A stretch of 6,268 nucleotides of DNA from Flavihumibacter sp. (lineage in GTDB: Bacteria; Bacteroidota; Bacteroidia; Chitinophagales; Chitinophagaceae): the NCBI GenBank assembly GCA_025455285.1, contig JALOMU010000111.1, positions 1 to 6,268 on the forward strand. Direction: 5' to 3'. Position numbers and translations under genes: made by a program. A model generated the notes under the pieces. The model had not been told where the DNA came from. It saw only the letters and a list, made by a program, of their open reading frames with translations, and did not search any database. Positions 1-5,929 of the stretch are shown here, one piece after another (the stretch's first letter is position 1; each line of letters starts with the position of its first letter).

Positions 1-645
1 AATGAAAAATGGATGACTTTATGGGCTGACGACAAAATAAAATTGCAAAAAAGAATCAACGTATTGTCTGAGTTCATTAAAAAAATACAAACGCCTCGTC
101 CTGTTCCTCTTAAAAGAAAGAAAGTGGTAGACAGACCATCCTTCTTCAAAAAAGGAGATATTATCAGCATTAAAATCAATAACCAACAATTTGCTGGAGC
201 TATCGTTACCAATCACAGTGATAGTGAAATTGATGGCGGGAATAGAATTGTATTCACAGATTGTATTGCTAACCATTCTTTAAACATCGAAGAGGTACTT
301 CATTCGAATATATTGTATTTGGATAGAGGCGGTGAAAATAATTACTACAGAGGCTATTTTGAAGCATCCTTTTCAGCCAGAAATATGGTTAAAAAAATAA
401 AATTTGCTAAAAAAGTAGGAGAAATTAATAACAACGAATTTTTGTGGCTAAATATAGGCATCCCAATCGGTAACTGGAATATAATTACTGAATTATATAA
501 TGAACAGCTAGAATTTCTCCGTACCAATCAATCTGATAAACCAATTAATGTAAGCGTCCAGGATTTTCTAAAACGAGACGAGAAACTCGAAGCAATTTTG
601 ATCGAATGGGATAAGAAGATATTCAGGGAAAAACTCAACAGATAA
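1..645 (+). CDS. Hypothetical protein with possible Imm26-like beta domain, 5' partial
   Basis: The frame is already open at base 1 (codons read N-E-K-W before the first ATG at 13), so the true start is probably left of the window and 214 C-terminal residues are visible. The first 40 residues are Lys-rich and probably helical. A segment then begins with FFKKGDIISI (about residues 44-53 counted from the ATG at 13) and continues as alternating strands with GAIVTNH and a GGNRIVFTDC stretch. The opening 'xGDhhxIxh...hxGxVh' pattern resembles immunity protein Imm26 and related small beta-barrel domains, but this comes from reading the residues, not from a search. The C-terminal part is charged and helical, ending in EWDKKIFREKLNR. 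There is no signal peptide or membrane segment in the visible part, so a cytosolic protein is likely. Function unknown; an immunity role is a weak inference. Confidence 0.75.
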   Translation, partial: NEKWMTLWADDKIKLQKRINVLSEFIKKIQTPRPVPLKRKKVVDRPSFFKKGDIISIKINNQQFAGAIVTNHSDSEIDGGNRIVFTDCIANHSLNIEEVLHSNILYLDRGGENNYYRGYFEASFSARNMVKKIKFAKKVGEINNNEFLWLNIGIPIGNWNIITELYNEQLEFLRTNQSDKPINVSVQDFLKRDEKLEAILIEWDKKIFREKLNR

Positions 646-677
646 CATATCCATTCCTAAAGAAAGTGGGCAATAAA

Positions 678-1064
678 ATGAGAAATAAAAGAATATTACT
701 TGGTATACCGATACTAATAGCTATTGGGTTCATTATTACTTGCTGGATCAAAATAATTGGAGGTGAAGCAATTTTACAATGGCAGCACTTTGTAGCACTA
801 GTATTTATTACAATAATTACCTATTTATATTTTACAAATATCAAAAAGACGCTCATTTTAACAGGTGTATTTTTTCTTGCAGGAACATTTGGATTATTGT
901 CTTTGACAGCTGGCATATCCTCATTCAATTTTAAGATTGGTCCCATACAATTACCTCCATTAAATGGATTATCACTTGGATTATTATTGTTGTATCTAAT
1001 TCTAAACCTTGATACAATAATAGAAATGAAATTGAATTATGAGGATAAGAAAAAAACAACCTAG
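678..1064 (+). CDS. Small four-helix integral membrane protein, unknown function
   Basis: I do not recognise the family. The 128-residue protein is almost entirely hydrophobic, with four probable transmembrane helices: about residues 5-24 (ILLGIPILIAIGFIITCW), 37-53, 58-79 and 91-112. It ends in a short charged tail (NYEDKKKTT). I chose ATG 678 (MRNKRILLG) because it has an A-rich upstream sequence of the kind Bacteroidota use in place of a Shine-Dalgarno. An in-frame GTG at 666 would add four residues. The gene lies 32 nt after the preceding stop, and its last 26 nt overlap the start of the next gene, so the two are probably cotranscribed and translationally coupled. The base composition is very AT-rich, like the gene before it. 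Confidence 0.7.
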   Translation: MRNKRILLGIPILIAIGFIITCWIKIIGGEAILQWQHFVALVFITIITYLYFTNIKKTLILTGVFFLAGTFGLLSLTAGISSFNFKIGPIQLPPLNGLSLGLLLLYLILNLDTIIEMKLNYEDKKKTT

Positions 1065-1668
1065 ACTGAAATGGACATTGTTGTTAATTTCAATATTAAT
1101 AAAAAATCCATTTGCACATGGACAAATAAATATAGAGAATAAGAATAATTCAGATACAACAGAACAATCATATACAAAATATATTCCAGAAGGTTACACC
1201 TTATTAGATTCGGTAATAGGAGATCTAAATCTGGACAATTATCCAGATATGCTCTTGGTATTGAAGAAATATGGGGAAGACTCGACATCGTATATTGATG
1301 AGCAACCGGAGAAAAGACCGCTGTTGATATTAATTGGACAAGCCGATAAGAGCTTTACACTCGCGGCCCGGAATGACAATGTGGTGTATTGTGTTAACTG
1401 CGGCGGAATGATGGGAGATCCTTACATGCAGATTATCATCAAAAAAGGCTATTTTTCTATTGAGCACTATGGCGGAAGTGCCTGGCGCTGGACAAGAATC
1501 ATCACCTTTAAATATTCCTCTGCTGAAAAGTATTGGTATTTACATAAGGATGGTGGCGTCAGCTATCATACATCCGACCCCGATAAGGTGGAGATGAATA
1601 TAAAAACCACTAAAGAGTTTGGGAAAATTGCTTTTGATAAGTTTGATATTTACAGTGATTTGAAGTAA
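1039..1668 (+). CDS. Secreted protein with DxNxDxxPD calcium-type loop
   Basis: The 209-residue protein begins with a Sec-type signal peptide: basic MRIRKKQPRLK, hydrophobic WTLLLISILI, and probable cleavage after AHG near residue 28. The mature part opens with 'IPEGYTLLDSVIGDLNLDNYPDMLLVL'-type sequence, in which residues 62-70 (DLNLDNYPD) match the D-x-N-x-D-x-x-x-D calcium loop of FG-GAP/VCBS-like repeats. Other features are a C118-x-x-C121-GG pair and a Trp/Tyr-rich strand region (IEHYGGSAWRWTR, residues 141-153). I recall similar single-loop secreted or lipid-free proteins as uncharacterised but recurrent in Bacteroidota. The start at 1039 is required for the signal peptide, because the next Met is residue 71. 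The substrate is unknown. A periplasmic or surface location is inferred. Base composition becomes less AT-rich from about 1300 onward. Confidence 0.85.
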   Translation: MRIRKKQPRLKWTLLLISILIKNPFAHGQINIENKNNSDTTEQSYTKYIPEGYTLLDSVIGDLNLDNYPDMLLVLKKYGEDSTSYIDEQPEKRPLLILIGQADKSFTLAARNDNVVYCVNCGGMMGDPYMQIIIKKGYFSIEHYGGSAWRWTRIITFKYSSAEKYWYLHKDGGVSYHTSDPDKVEMNIKTTKEFGKIAFDKFDIYSDLK

Positions 1669-1686
1669 ACCTTAAAACCTGTTTGC

Positions 1687-1863
1687 ATGAACATTCCATA
1701 TGGTCTCATTGCAATATTTATTGCACTATCCATTTTTTACTATGTAAGTCAAAAATCCAGACTACGGCGTGAGGAAAGGCAGGAACGATTCAATGCAAAA
1801 AGACAAGAATTACTGGATTCACTTGTAAAGAAAAATACAGACAAATCAGAAGATAGTGCTTAG
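1687..1863 (+). CDS. 58-aa single-pass membrane microprotein
   Basis: A short open frame starts with ATG 18 nt after the stop of the preceding secreted-protein gene and ends at TAG 1861-1863. It encodes 58 residues. Residues 5-20 (YGLIAIFIALSIFYYV) form one clear transmembrane helix. Residues 21-58 are strongly charged (KSRLRREERQERFNAKRQ, then ELLDSLVKKN), likely a cytoplasmic helix or coiled coil. The hydrophobic-then-charged layout, its place in the same run of genes and its fit to the gap support a real gene. The layout resembles small assembly factors such as CcmD or CcoQ in architecture only, and I see no family signature. Function unknown. Confidence 0.6.
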   Translation: MNIPYGLIAIFIALSIFYYVSQKSRLRREERQERFNAKRQELLDSLVKKNTDKSEDSA

Positions 1864-1913
1864 AACCCAACAAAAGTGCCAATTAAAAGATAATTGAAAC
1901 CTATAATATTGAT

Positions 1914-1955
1914 ATTCAATTGAATTCGAAATTCACATATCACGAATTACGAATT
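1914..1955. repeat. AT-rich intergenic palindrome and tandem ACGAATT repeat
   Basis: Within the roughly 110-nt gap before the wHTH/nucleotidyltransferase cassette, 1914-1925 is a perfect 12-nt palindrome (ATTCAATTGAAT). It is followed by TTCGAA at 1925-1930 and by two adjacent copies of ACGAATT at 1942-1948 and 1949-1955. No GC-rich stem with a U run is present, so I do not call a terminator. The repeats sit just upstream of a -7 box and could be operator sequence for the wHTH protein, or simply low-complexity AATTCG filler of the kind seen in Bacteroidota intergenic DNA. Confidence 0.4.
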
Positions 1956-1960
1956 TTTAC

Positions 1961-1968
1961 TACCTTTG
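1961..1968 (+). promoter_or_regulatory. Bacteroidota -7 promoter box (TACCTTTG)
   Basis: TACCTTTG is a perfect match to the Bacteroidota primary-sigma -7 consensus TAnnTTTG. No clear TTG -33 element lies 17-23 nt upstream. Transcription would start about 5-8 nt after the box, so the ATG at 1973 would be on a leaderless mRNA, whereas the ATG at 1991 would have a leader of roughly 15-18 nt. Confidence 0.6.
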
Positions 1969-1972
1969 TTGC

Positions 1973-2485
1973 ATGAGGCAGCACAATGGTATGAGGCCAC
2001 AAGACGTGGTCATTCTTTTGAAAATCATTACAAAAAAAGACAGTCCCTGGCAAAACAAGGATTTGGCAGGAGAACTTTTTATCAGTTCGGCAGAAGTGTC
2101 TGACTCGCTCTCACGTAGTGAGGTAGCAGGATTGATTGATGCATCCAAAAAAGTTGTATTCCGGCAATCCTTGATGGAATTTCTGGAACATGGCTTGCGG
2201 TATGTTTTCCCTGCACGTCCAGGGACTATGGCTAACGGTATATATACTGCTCACTCCCACCCATTTATGCAAACAAAATTCCCAAGCGAAATAAATTACG
2301 TTTGGAATGATGTATTTGGTGATGTTAGAGGATTGATAATTGAACCATTATATAAAAATCAGGTAAAAGCTGCCAAAATAGACCCTGCTCTTTATTTGCT
2401 ATTGGCATTGCTTGATGTAATTCGGGTAGGCCGCGTTAGGGAAGTAAAAGTGGCAATTGCAGAACTAAAGAGACAAATATTATGA
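1973..2485 (+). CDS. Winged-helix-like regulator, putative antitoxin partner of NTase
   Basis: The 170-residue protein is probably cytosolic. Residues 11-60 carry a helix-turn-helix-like pattern: VVILLKII, then NKDLAGELFISSAEVSDSLSRSEVAGLI split across helices 2 and 3. This resembles a winged-helix DNA-binding domain of MarR or AbiEi-antitoxin type. The middle has FLEHGLRYVFPARPG and a TAHSHP segment. The C-terminus, DPALYLLLALLDVIRVGR followed by REVKVAIAELKRQ, is a conserved-looking helical pair that I associate with small wHTH proteins encoded beside nucleotidyltransferases. The stop overlaps the next start (ATGA), which implies translational coupling. ATG 1973 is only 4 nt from the -7 box, and ATG 1991 (MRPQDVVILL) is a good alternative start that loses only six residues. 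Role as repressor or antitoxin of the downstream protein is inferred from the pairing. Confidence 0.8.
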   Translation: MRQHNGMRPQDVVILLKIITKKDSPWQNKDLAGELFISSAEVSDSLSRSEVAGLIDASKKVVFRQSLMEFLEHGLRYVFPARPGTMANGIYTAHSHPFMQTKFPSEINYVWNDVFGDVRGLIIEPLYKNQVKAAKIDPALYLLLALLDVIRVGRVREVKVAIAELKRQIL

Positions 2486-3177
2486 GCCACCAGGAAAATA
2501 TTTCGCGGATAAAAGCAGTACATAATGCTCTCGGCCCATTAAAAAGTGAAGTAGTATTTGTAGGCGGAGCCACAGTATCACTTTATGCTGACAGGCAAGC
2601 TGAAGAAACAAGACCAACAGAGGATGTTGATATATTAATAGAAATCACCAGTAAAACTGAATTCGCAAAATTGGAAGAACAGCTTAGGGTAATGGGATTT
2701 GAAAATGACAAAAACGCCAAGTTTCTTGGTCGATATCTTCATTCTGGTATTGTTGTAGATGTAATGCCAACTGAAGAACAAATCCTTGGTTTTATAAATA
2801 TATGGTACAAAGAAGGGTTTAAAACATCCATAAATTATACAATAGATCCTCAGCACACGGTAAAGATTTTTTCTCCCGCATATTTTATAGCAACTAAAAT
2901 GGAAGCCTTCAAAAGCCGGGGAAATAACGATGGAAGAATGAGTTCGGACTTTGAGGATATTGTATTTGTTTGGGGAAACAGAAGGTCAATTTGGAAGGAA
3001 ATGGCTGAAGCGAATCCAAATTTACAAAGCTACCTTATTGAGGAATGTAAACAGCTTCACAGCAATACTTACCTGGAAGAATGGATAGGTAGTCACGCAG
3101 GAAACTCTGAAGGCATCAAAATAATAGACGCACTTAACAGATTTGTTTCACAATCAAAGAATACCGATTTATCCTAA
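2482..3177 (+). CDS. Nucleotidyltransferase-fold protein, AbiEii/MNT-like putative toxin
   Basis: The 231-residue protein has hallmarks of the DNA polymerase beta-like nucleotidyltransferase superfamily. It has VFVGGAT (G28-G29), then T46-E-D48-V-D50 as the metal-binding DxD pair, then a third acidic residue in IVVDVMP (D93). SPAYFIATKMEAFKSRG (131-147) and SDFEDIVFV (155-163) fit the later motif region (K..A...R...D..D) of AbiEii/AbiGii-type toxins. Known relatives transfer nucleotides to tRNA or protein and are paired with wHTH antitoxins, and the 4-nt overlap with the upstream wHTH gene fits this. All three catalytic acids appear intact, so the protein could be active. An alternative is a non-toxic nucleotidyltransferase of the DUF6036 kind. 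Its S41-peptidase neighbour starts 12 nt downstream and probably does not belong to the module functionally. Confidence 0.85.
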   Translation: MSHQENISRIKAVHNALGPLKSEVVFVGGATVSLYADRQAEETRPTEDVDILIEITSKTEFAKLEEQLRVMGFENDKNAKFLGRYLHSGIVVDVMPTEEQILGFINIWYKEGFKTSINYTIDPQHTVKIFSPAYFIATKMEAFKSRGNNDGRMSSDFEDIVFVWGNRRSIWKEMAEANPNLQSYLIEECKQLHSNTYLEEWIGSHAGNSEGIKIIDALNRFVSQSKNTDLS

Positions 3178-3189
3178 TCAATTATGTAA

Positions 3190-4437
3190 ATGCGCATATT
3201 TTATCTACTCATACTTCTTTTCCTGCAGCACCTAAGTTTCGCCCAAACCACCCGGTTCCGGCAGGAAGTGAATTCCCTTGATTCACTACTCCGGAAAACC
3301 AAGTCCTATAAACAACAGATCAAAGGCGCCCGAAAACAGCTTTATCAGCAGAAGAAAGCGGAACTGCTTGAGAGCCCTGACACTACGTTCGCCTGGCAAC
3401 GCTTTCTCTTATTAACGGAACTACTGGACCTTGTGAAGGATAATCACCTTGGTTTTTATCAACGGGTAAATTACCAGTTATTCAAAACCAGAGAACAGAT
3501 CGATTCACTAAATGCTGTTGGCTATTTCCGGGATCTACCATCTGTAAACTGGGATCTTGATTCATTGAAACATGAATTGGCGGGCAAATCCAAAGGGGAC
3601 GTGGAGGGGATTTTTCACTATGGTGAGGATTTCAATCTGGGCATATTGAAAACCGGAGAGCAGCAATACATGGGAGTGGTACTGGAATCCTCAACCCCTT
3701 ATGTAAAGCCCGGATACATAATGGCCTGGTTAAAAGAAAAAGAAAACAATCGGTTTTCAGCCATTTACCTGCATCCGGTTACGAAACATTTCAATTACTA
3801 TGCTACAGAGCGATATGCCAACCAACAACTGCTGTATTCCAAATTGTATCCGATCAATTATACTGGTATTTACACAAAAGAGCTAAACCCACCGGATTAT
3901 TGCAATCTGCCGGATACGGCCAGCCCTTTTGTATTAAGCGAACCCATGCCTTCTGTACAATATGTGCGTGTGAGCAGTTTTTCAAATAACGGCAAGCTGA
4001 AACAACAATCGGATAGTCTGTATCAATTGCTTACCCGTTCAAAGCCACAGCCCTATACCATTTTCGATCTGCGCAATAATACCGGCGGTGCTGCTTCCAT
4101 GGCAAAGCTTTATATCAAGTGGATCAGGCAAGTCCGTAAAAAATCCCATGTAGTGATTTTGATCAATGCCTATACGCTTAGCCAGGGAGAAATAACTGCC
4201 CACCGATTATCCAGACTGAAAGGGGTTGTACTCGCTGGTCAGTCAACCAAAGGCATGCTGGCCTATGGTAGTAACTATGGCAGGCATATTCCGATAGCAG
4301 GAGGAGAATTTGTGTTTTATCCAACCGATATGCGTACGCCCGGCATGTTCAAATTTGAAGATATTGGTATTAAACCGGATATTGAATTATCAAATCAGTA
4401 TGATTGGTTGAAACAGGTTTATGAAAAATGGCGCTAG
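3190..4437 (+). CDS. Secreted S41-family peptidase, PDZ-less
   Basis: The 415-residue protein has a short signal peptide (MRIFYLLILLFLQHLSFAQ, cleavage near residue 18). A helical N-terminal region holds DNHLGFY (84-90), a motif often seen at the start of C-terminal-processing-protease-like domains. The core has FDLRNNTGG (292-300), equivalent to the DLRxNxGG motif. Next come ILINAYTLSQGE, with probable nucleophile Ser331 three residues before Glu334, then GQSTKG with candidate general-base Lys354, and the family ending GIKPDIEL (393-400). No PDZ domain is apparent between the N-terminal region and the core. In classical CtpA/Tsp/D1P enzymes Ser and Lys are 25 residues apart; here the spacing is 23. 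Likely periplasmic or outer-membrane-associated. Substrate unknown. Codon use and GC are higher than in the preceding genes. No Shine-Dalgarno precedes the ATG. Confidence 0.88.
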   Translation: MRIFYLLILLFLQHLSFAQTTRFRQEVNSLDSLLRKTKSYKQQIKGARKQLYQQKKAELLESPDTTFAWQRFLLLTELLDLVKDNHLGFYQRVNYQLFKTREQIDSLNAVGYFRDLPSVNWDLDSLKHELAGKSKGDVEGIFHYGEDFNLGILKTGEQQYMGVVLESSTPYVKPGYIMAWLKEKENNRFSAIYLHPVTKHFNYYATERYANQQLLYSKLYPINYTGIYTKELNPPDYCNLPDTASPFVLSEPMPSVQYVRVSSFSNNGKLKQQSDSLYQLLTRSKPQPYTIFDLRNNTGGAASMAKLYIKWIRQVRKKSHVVILINAYTLSQGEITAHRLSRLKGVVLAGQSTKGMLAYGSNYGRHIPIAGGEFVFYPTDMRTPGMFKFEDIGIKPDIELSNQYDWLKQVYEKWR

Positions 4438-4488
4438 CTGACGCTAAAGCCTGGCACGATGTACTATCAAAAACAATGGTAGTTGAAG

Positions 4489-5094
4489 ATGGTGAGTTCC
4501 AAAAAAATGAAAATGGATAATATGGTCGCCCAACTCCTAAAAGAATTTTTTGACCCTTATATAGAACTGGAACTCCAGATCTGGCGCAATTTTGAGCAAT
4601 TGGGTGAAGTAATTCAATTGCCTAAAGAAACCATTCTCAAACCTGCCGGCACCGTTGAGAAATACATGAATTTTATTATTGAAGGCTCAGGGGGAAACCT
4701 GATCTGGAAAAAGAACAACTTCGTTTGTATTGATATCTCTTTTGACAAAGATTTTTTGAACGATTTTATGTCCTTCACAACCCGGCAACCAACTCCAATT
4801 GAAGTACGATTATTTGAAGACGCTACCATTTTCCGAATTAGCCATCAGGAATTTCAAAAGACCTTTGCTTCTGGTGCCAAAGGAGAAAAAGTAAGCCGAA
4901 TTGCAGCCGAAGCCAGTTATATCCATAAGCAAAATCAACAGATCGACTTATTGACCAAAACTGCCAAGGAGCGATACCTCGAGATGCTGAAGACCAATCC
5001 CCCTATTACCCGAACCCCACTCAAATACCTGGCTTCTTACCTGGGTATTACGCCTCAAAGTCTGAGCAGGATCCGGTCTGGCAAACTAAGCTGA
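4489..5094 (+). CDS. Crp/Fnr-family transcriptional regulator
   Basis: The protein is 201 residues from ATG 4489. The N-terminal part is a cyclic-nucleotide-binding-type jelly roll: LGEVIQLPKETILKPAG, then FIIEGSGG and VCIDISFDKDF. A dimerisation helix follows (about residues 130-160). The C-terminal helix-turn-helix region is TPLKYLASYLGI then TPQSLSRIR (about 175-196), which is the typical C-terminus of the compact Bacteroidota Crp/Fnr regulators. No cysteine cluster for an Fnr-type iron-sulfur centre is visible, and a phosphate-binding-cassette arginine of Crp is not evident, so the ligand is unknown. The start is uncertain: TTG 4483 and ATGs at 4507, 4513 and 4522 are in frame, and the A-rich sequence before 4507/4513 makes those plausible. 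Possible targets include the adjacent CPBP gene, but the sequence does not prove this. Confidence 0.88.
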   Translation: MVSSKKMKMDNMVAQLLKEFFDPYIELELQIWRNFEQLGEVIQLPKETILKPAGTVEKYMNFIIEGSGGNLIWKKNNFVCIDISFDKDFLNDFMSFTTRQPTPIEVRLFEDATIFRISHQEFQKTFASGAKGEKVSRIAAEASYIHKQNQQIDLLTKTAKERYLEMLKTNPPITRTPLKYLASYLGITPQSLSRIRSGKLS

Positions 5095-5095
5095 C

Positions 5096-5109
5096 TTACC
5101 AAATGGTAA
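5096..5109. promoter_or_regulatory. Palindromic operator-like site between regulator and CPBP gene
   Basis: TTACCA and TGGTAA form perfect 6-bp arms separated by AA, starting 1 nt after the regulator's stop codon. The site lies about 22 nt upstream of the possible -7 box of the CPBP gene, in or near its -33 region, where a bound protein could affect transcription. It is too short and lacks a U run, so it is not a convincing terminator. It could be a chance palindrome. Confidence 0.3.
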
Positions 5110-5131
5110 CTGCGGTACTGCCCTGTATAGC

Positions 5132-5139
5132 TATTTTCG
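5132..5139 (+). promoter_or_regulatory. Possible -7 promoter box (TATTTTCG) before CPBP gene
   Basis: TATTTTCG matches the Bacteroidota -7 consensus TAnnTTTG at all fixed positions but one. It ends 4 nt before the ATG at 5144, the same spacing as at 1961-1968/1973, so the transcript would be nearly leaderless. No clear TTG -33 element is present. Confidence 0.4.
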
Positions 5140-5143
5140 CAGT

Positions 5144-5854
5144 ATGCCACCAACCATTACTGCTAACTCACCAGCAAAAATTCCGGCAACCCATGTGTTG
5201 TTGGTACTGTTCGGATTTCCCATCATTTCCACCCTGCTTTCCCTGCTGTTATTGAAGAAAGAAGCATTTACAGCAGCCGGTTTTGATTTCATCCTCTTTT
5301 TCTGGATCCTCGTTACAGTATGGTACCTGGTCCAAATCCAGCTCATTTCCCGGATACTGAAAAAAGCCCGACTTAATTGGGAATTTGTGAATTATTCTTT
5401 GAATAATAAACAAACGCTTTTTTTTATCGGCGTGTATTTGGTGGTTGGATTTGGGATCGTAGCCTTTATTGAGATTTCTCTTGCCAATATGCAGGTAGAT
5501 CCCGCCAGGTTGGCTTCAATTTCTTCCCTTATTCCCAAAACAACTACCGCAAGGATACTCTTTGTTATCATGGGACTCACGGCGGGTATTTCAGAGGAAA
5601 TCGTATATCGCGGGTTTGCTATCCGGGCATTGGAAAGTCATCGGGTTAATAAATGGCTCGCTATAGCGTTGGCTGCTATCCCATTTATATTCCAACACGG
5701 ACTAAAATCCATCGACCAGTTTTGGTGGTTTCTGGTTTGGGGATTGGTATTTGGCATCATTTTATTACTAACAAAACGGCTGTATATTACCATCATTATT
5801 CACTGGATGATAATATTATCGGCATTGTTTGGGATATTCCAGGCTATCGGATAA
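5144..5854 (+). CDS. CPBP-family intramembrane glutamic protease
   Basis: This 236-residue polytopic membrane protein belongs to the CPBP (Rce1/CAAX-protease-like, ABI) family. The three family motifs are visible: E151-E152-I-V-Y-R156 (EExxxR, catalytic Glu), F181-I-F-Q-H185 (FxxxH) and H220 in IIIHWMIILSA, where the usual Asn/Ser four residues later is Ile. Seven or so hydrophobic segments are spread along the chain, beginning about residues 17-37, 46-67, 92-112 and 137-149. Members cleave prenylated or other membrane-embedded substrates, and in bacteria they are often linked to bacteriocin immunity or processing, or to sigma-factor pathways. The substrate here is unknown. The start at ATG 5144 gives a short polar N-terminus before the first helix. 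It follows the Crp/Fnr gene after 49 nt. Confidence 0.92.
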   Translation: MPPTITANSPAKIPATHVLLVLFGFPIISTLLSLLLLKKEAFTAAGFDFILFFWILVTVWYLVQIQLISRILKKARLNWEFVNYSLNNKQTLFFIGVYLVVGFGIVAFIEISLANMQVDPARLASISSLIPKTTTARILFVIMGLTAGISEEIVYRGFAIRALESHRVNKWLAIALAAIPFIFQHGLKSIDQFWWFLVWGLVFGIILLLTKRLYITIIIHWMIILSALFGIFQAIG

Positions 5855-5878
5855 ATAAACTTGCGTAATCCTATAATT

Positions 5879-5907
5879 TTTGAATCAATGTCAGTCAACT
5901 ATATTTG
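5879..5907 (+). promoter_or_regulatory. Bacteroidota promoter: TTTG, 17 nt, TATATTTG
   Basis: A -33 element TTTG (5879-5882, part of a longer T run) is followed after 17 nt by TATATTTG (5900-5907), a perfect TAnnTTTG -7 box. The predicted transcript start is near 5913-5915, giving a leader of about 15 nt before ATG 5930. This is the best-formed promoter in the window. Confidence 0.65.
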
Positions 5908-5923
5908 ATATATTTATCAAATA
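5902..5923. promoter_or_regulatory. Perfect inverted repeat overlapping promoter, operator-like
   Basis: The arms TATTTGATA (5902-5910) and TATCAAATA (5915-5923) are exact reverse complements with a 4-nt spacer. The repeat covers most of the -7 box and the predicted transcription start, the classic place for a repressor site. It contains TTGAT and ATCAA half-sites with a 6-nt gap, similar to but not the same as the Fnr/Crp-like TTGAT-N4-ATCAA arrangement. An mRNA hairpin role is less likely, because the stem is pure A/T apart from one G-C pair and only its second half would be transcribed. Confidence 0.5.
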
Positions 5924-5929
5924 AAATGT

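Noticed and set aside
19..276. 85-codon minus-strand open frame at the left edge
   Set aside because: It is fully antisense to the left-edge gene, which has better composition and continues to the window edge.
4438..4456. Possible terminator hairpin after the S41 gene (TAGC...GCTA)
   Set aside because: The stem is only 4 bp and no U run follows, so it does not support a terminator.
4463..4483. Inverted repeat ACTATC / GGTAGT before the Crp/Fnr gene
   Set aside because: The arms are imperfect (one G-T mismatch) and separated by 9 nt, which is within chance for AT-rich DNA.
5653..5868. 71-codon + strand open frame overlapping the CPBP gene
   Set aside because: It lies in another frame within the well-supported CPBP coding sequence and shows no coherent domain, so it is a shadow.
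5902..5923. Calling the inverted repeat a true FNR box
   Set aside because: The half-sites are separated by 6 nt rather than the 4 of TTGAT-N4-ATCAA, and the local regulator has no visible iron-sulfur cysteine cluster.
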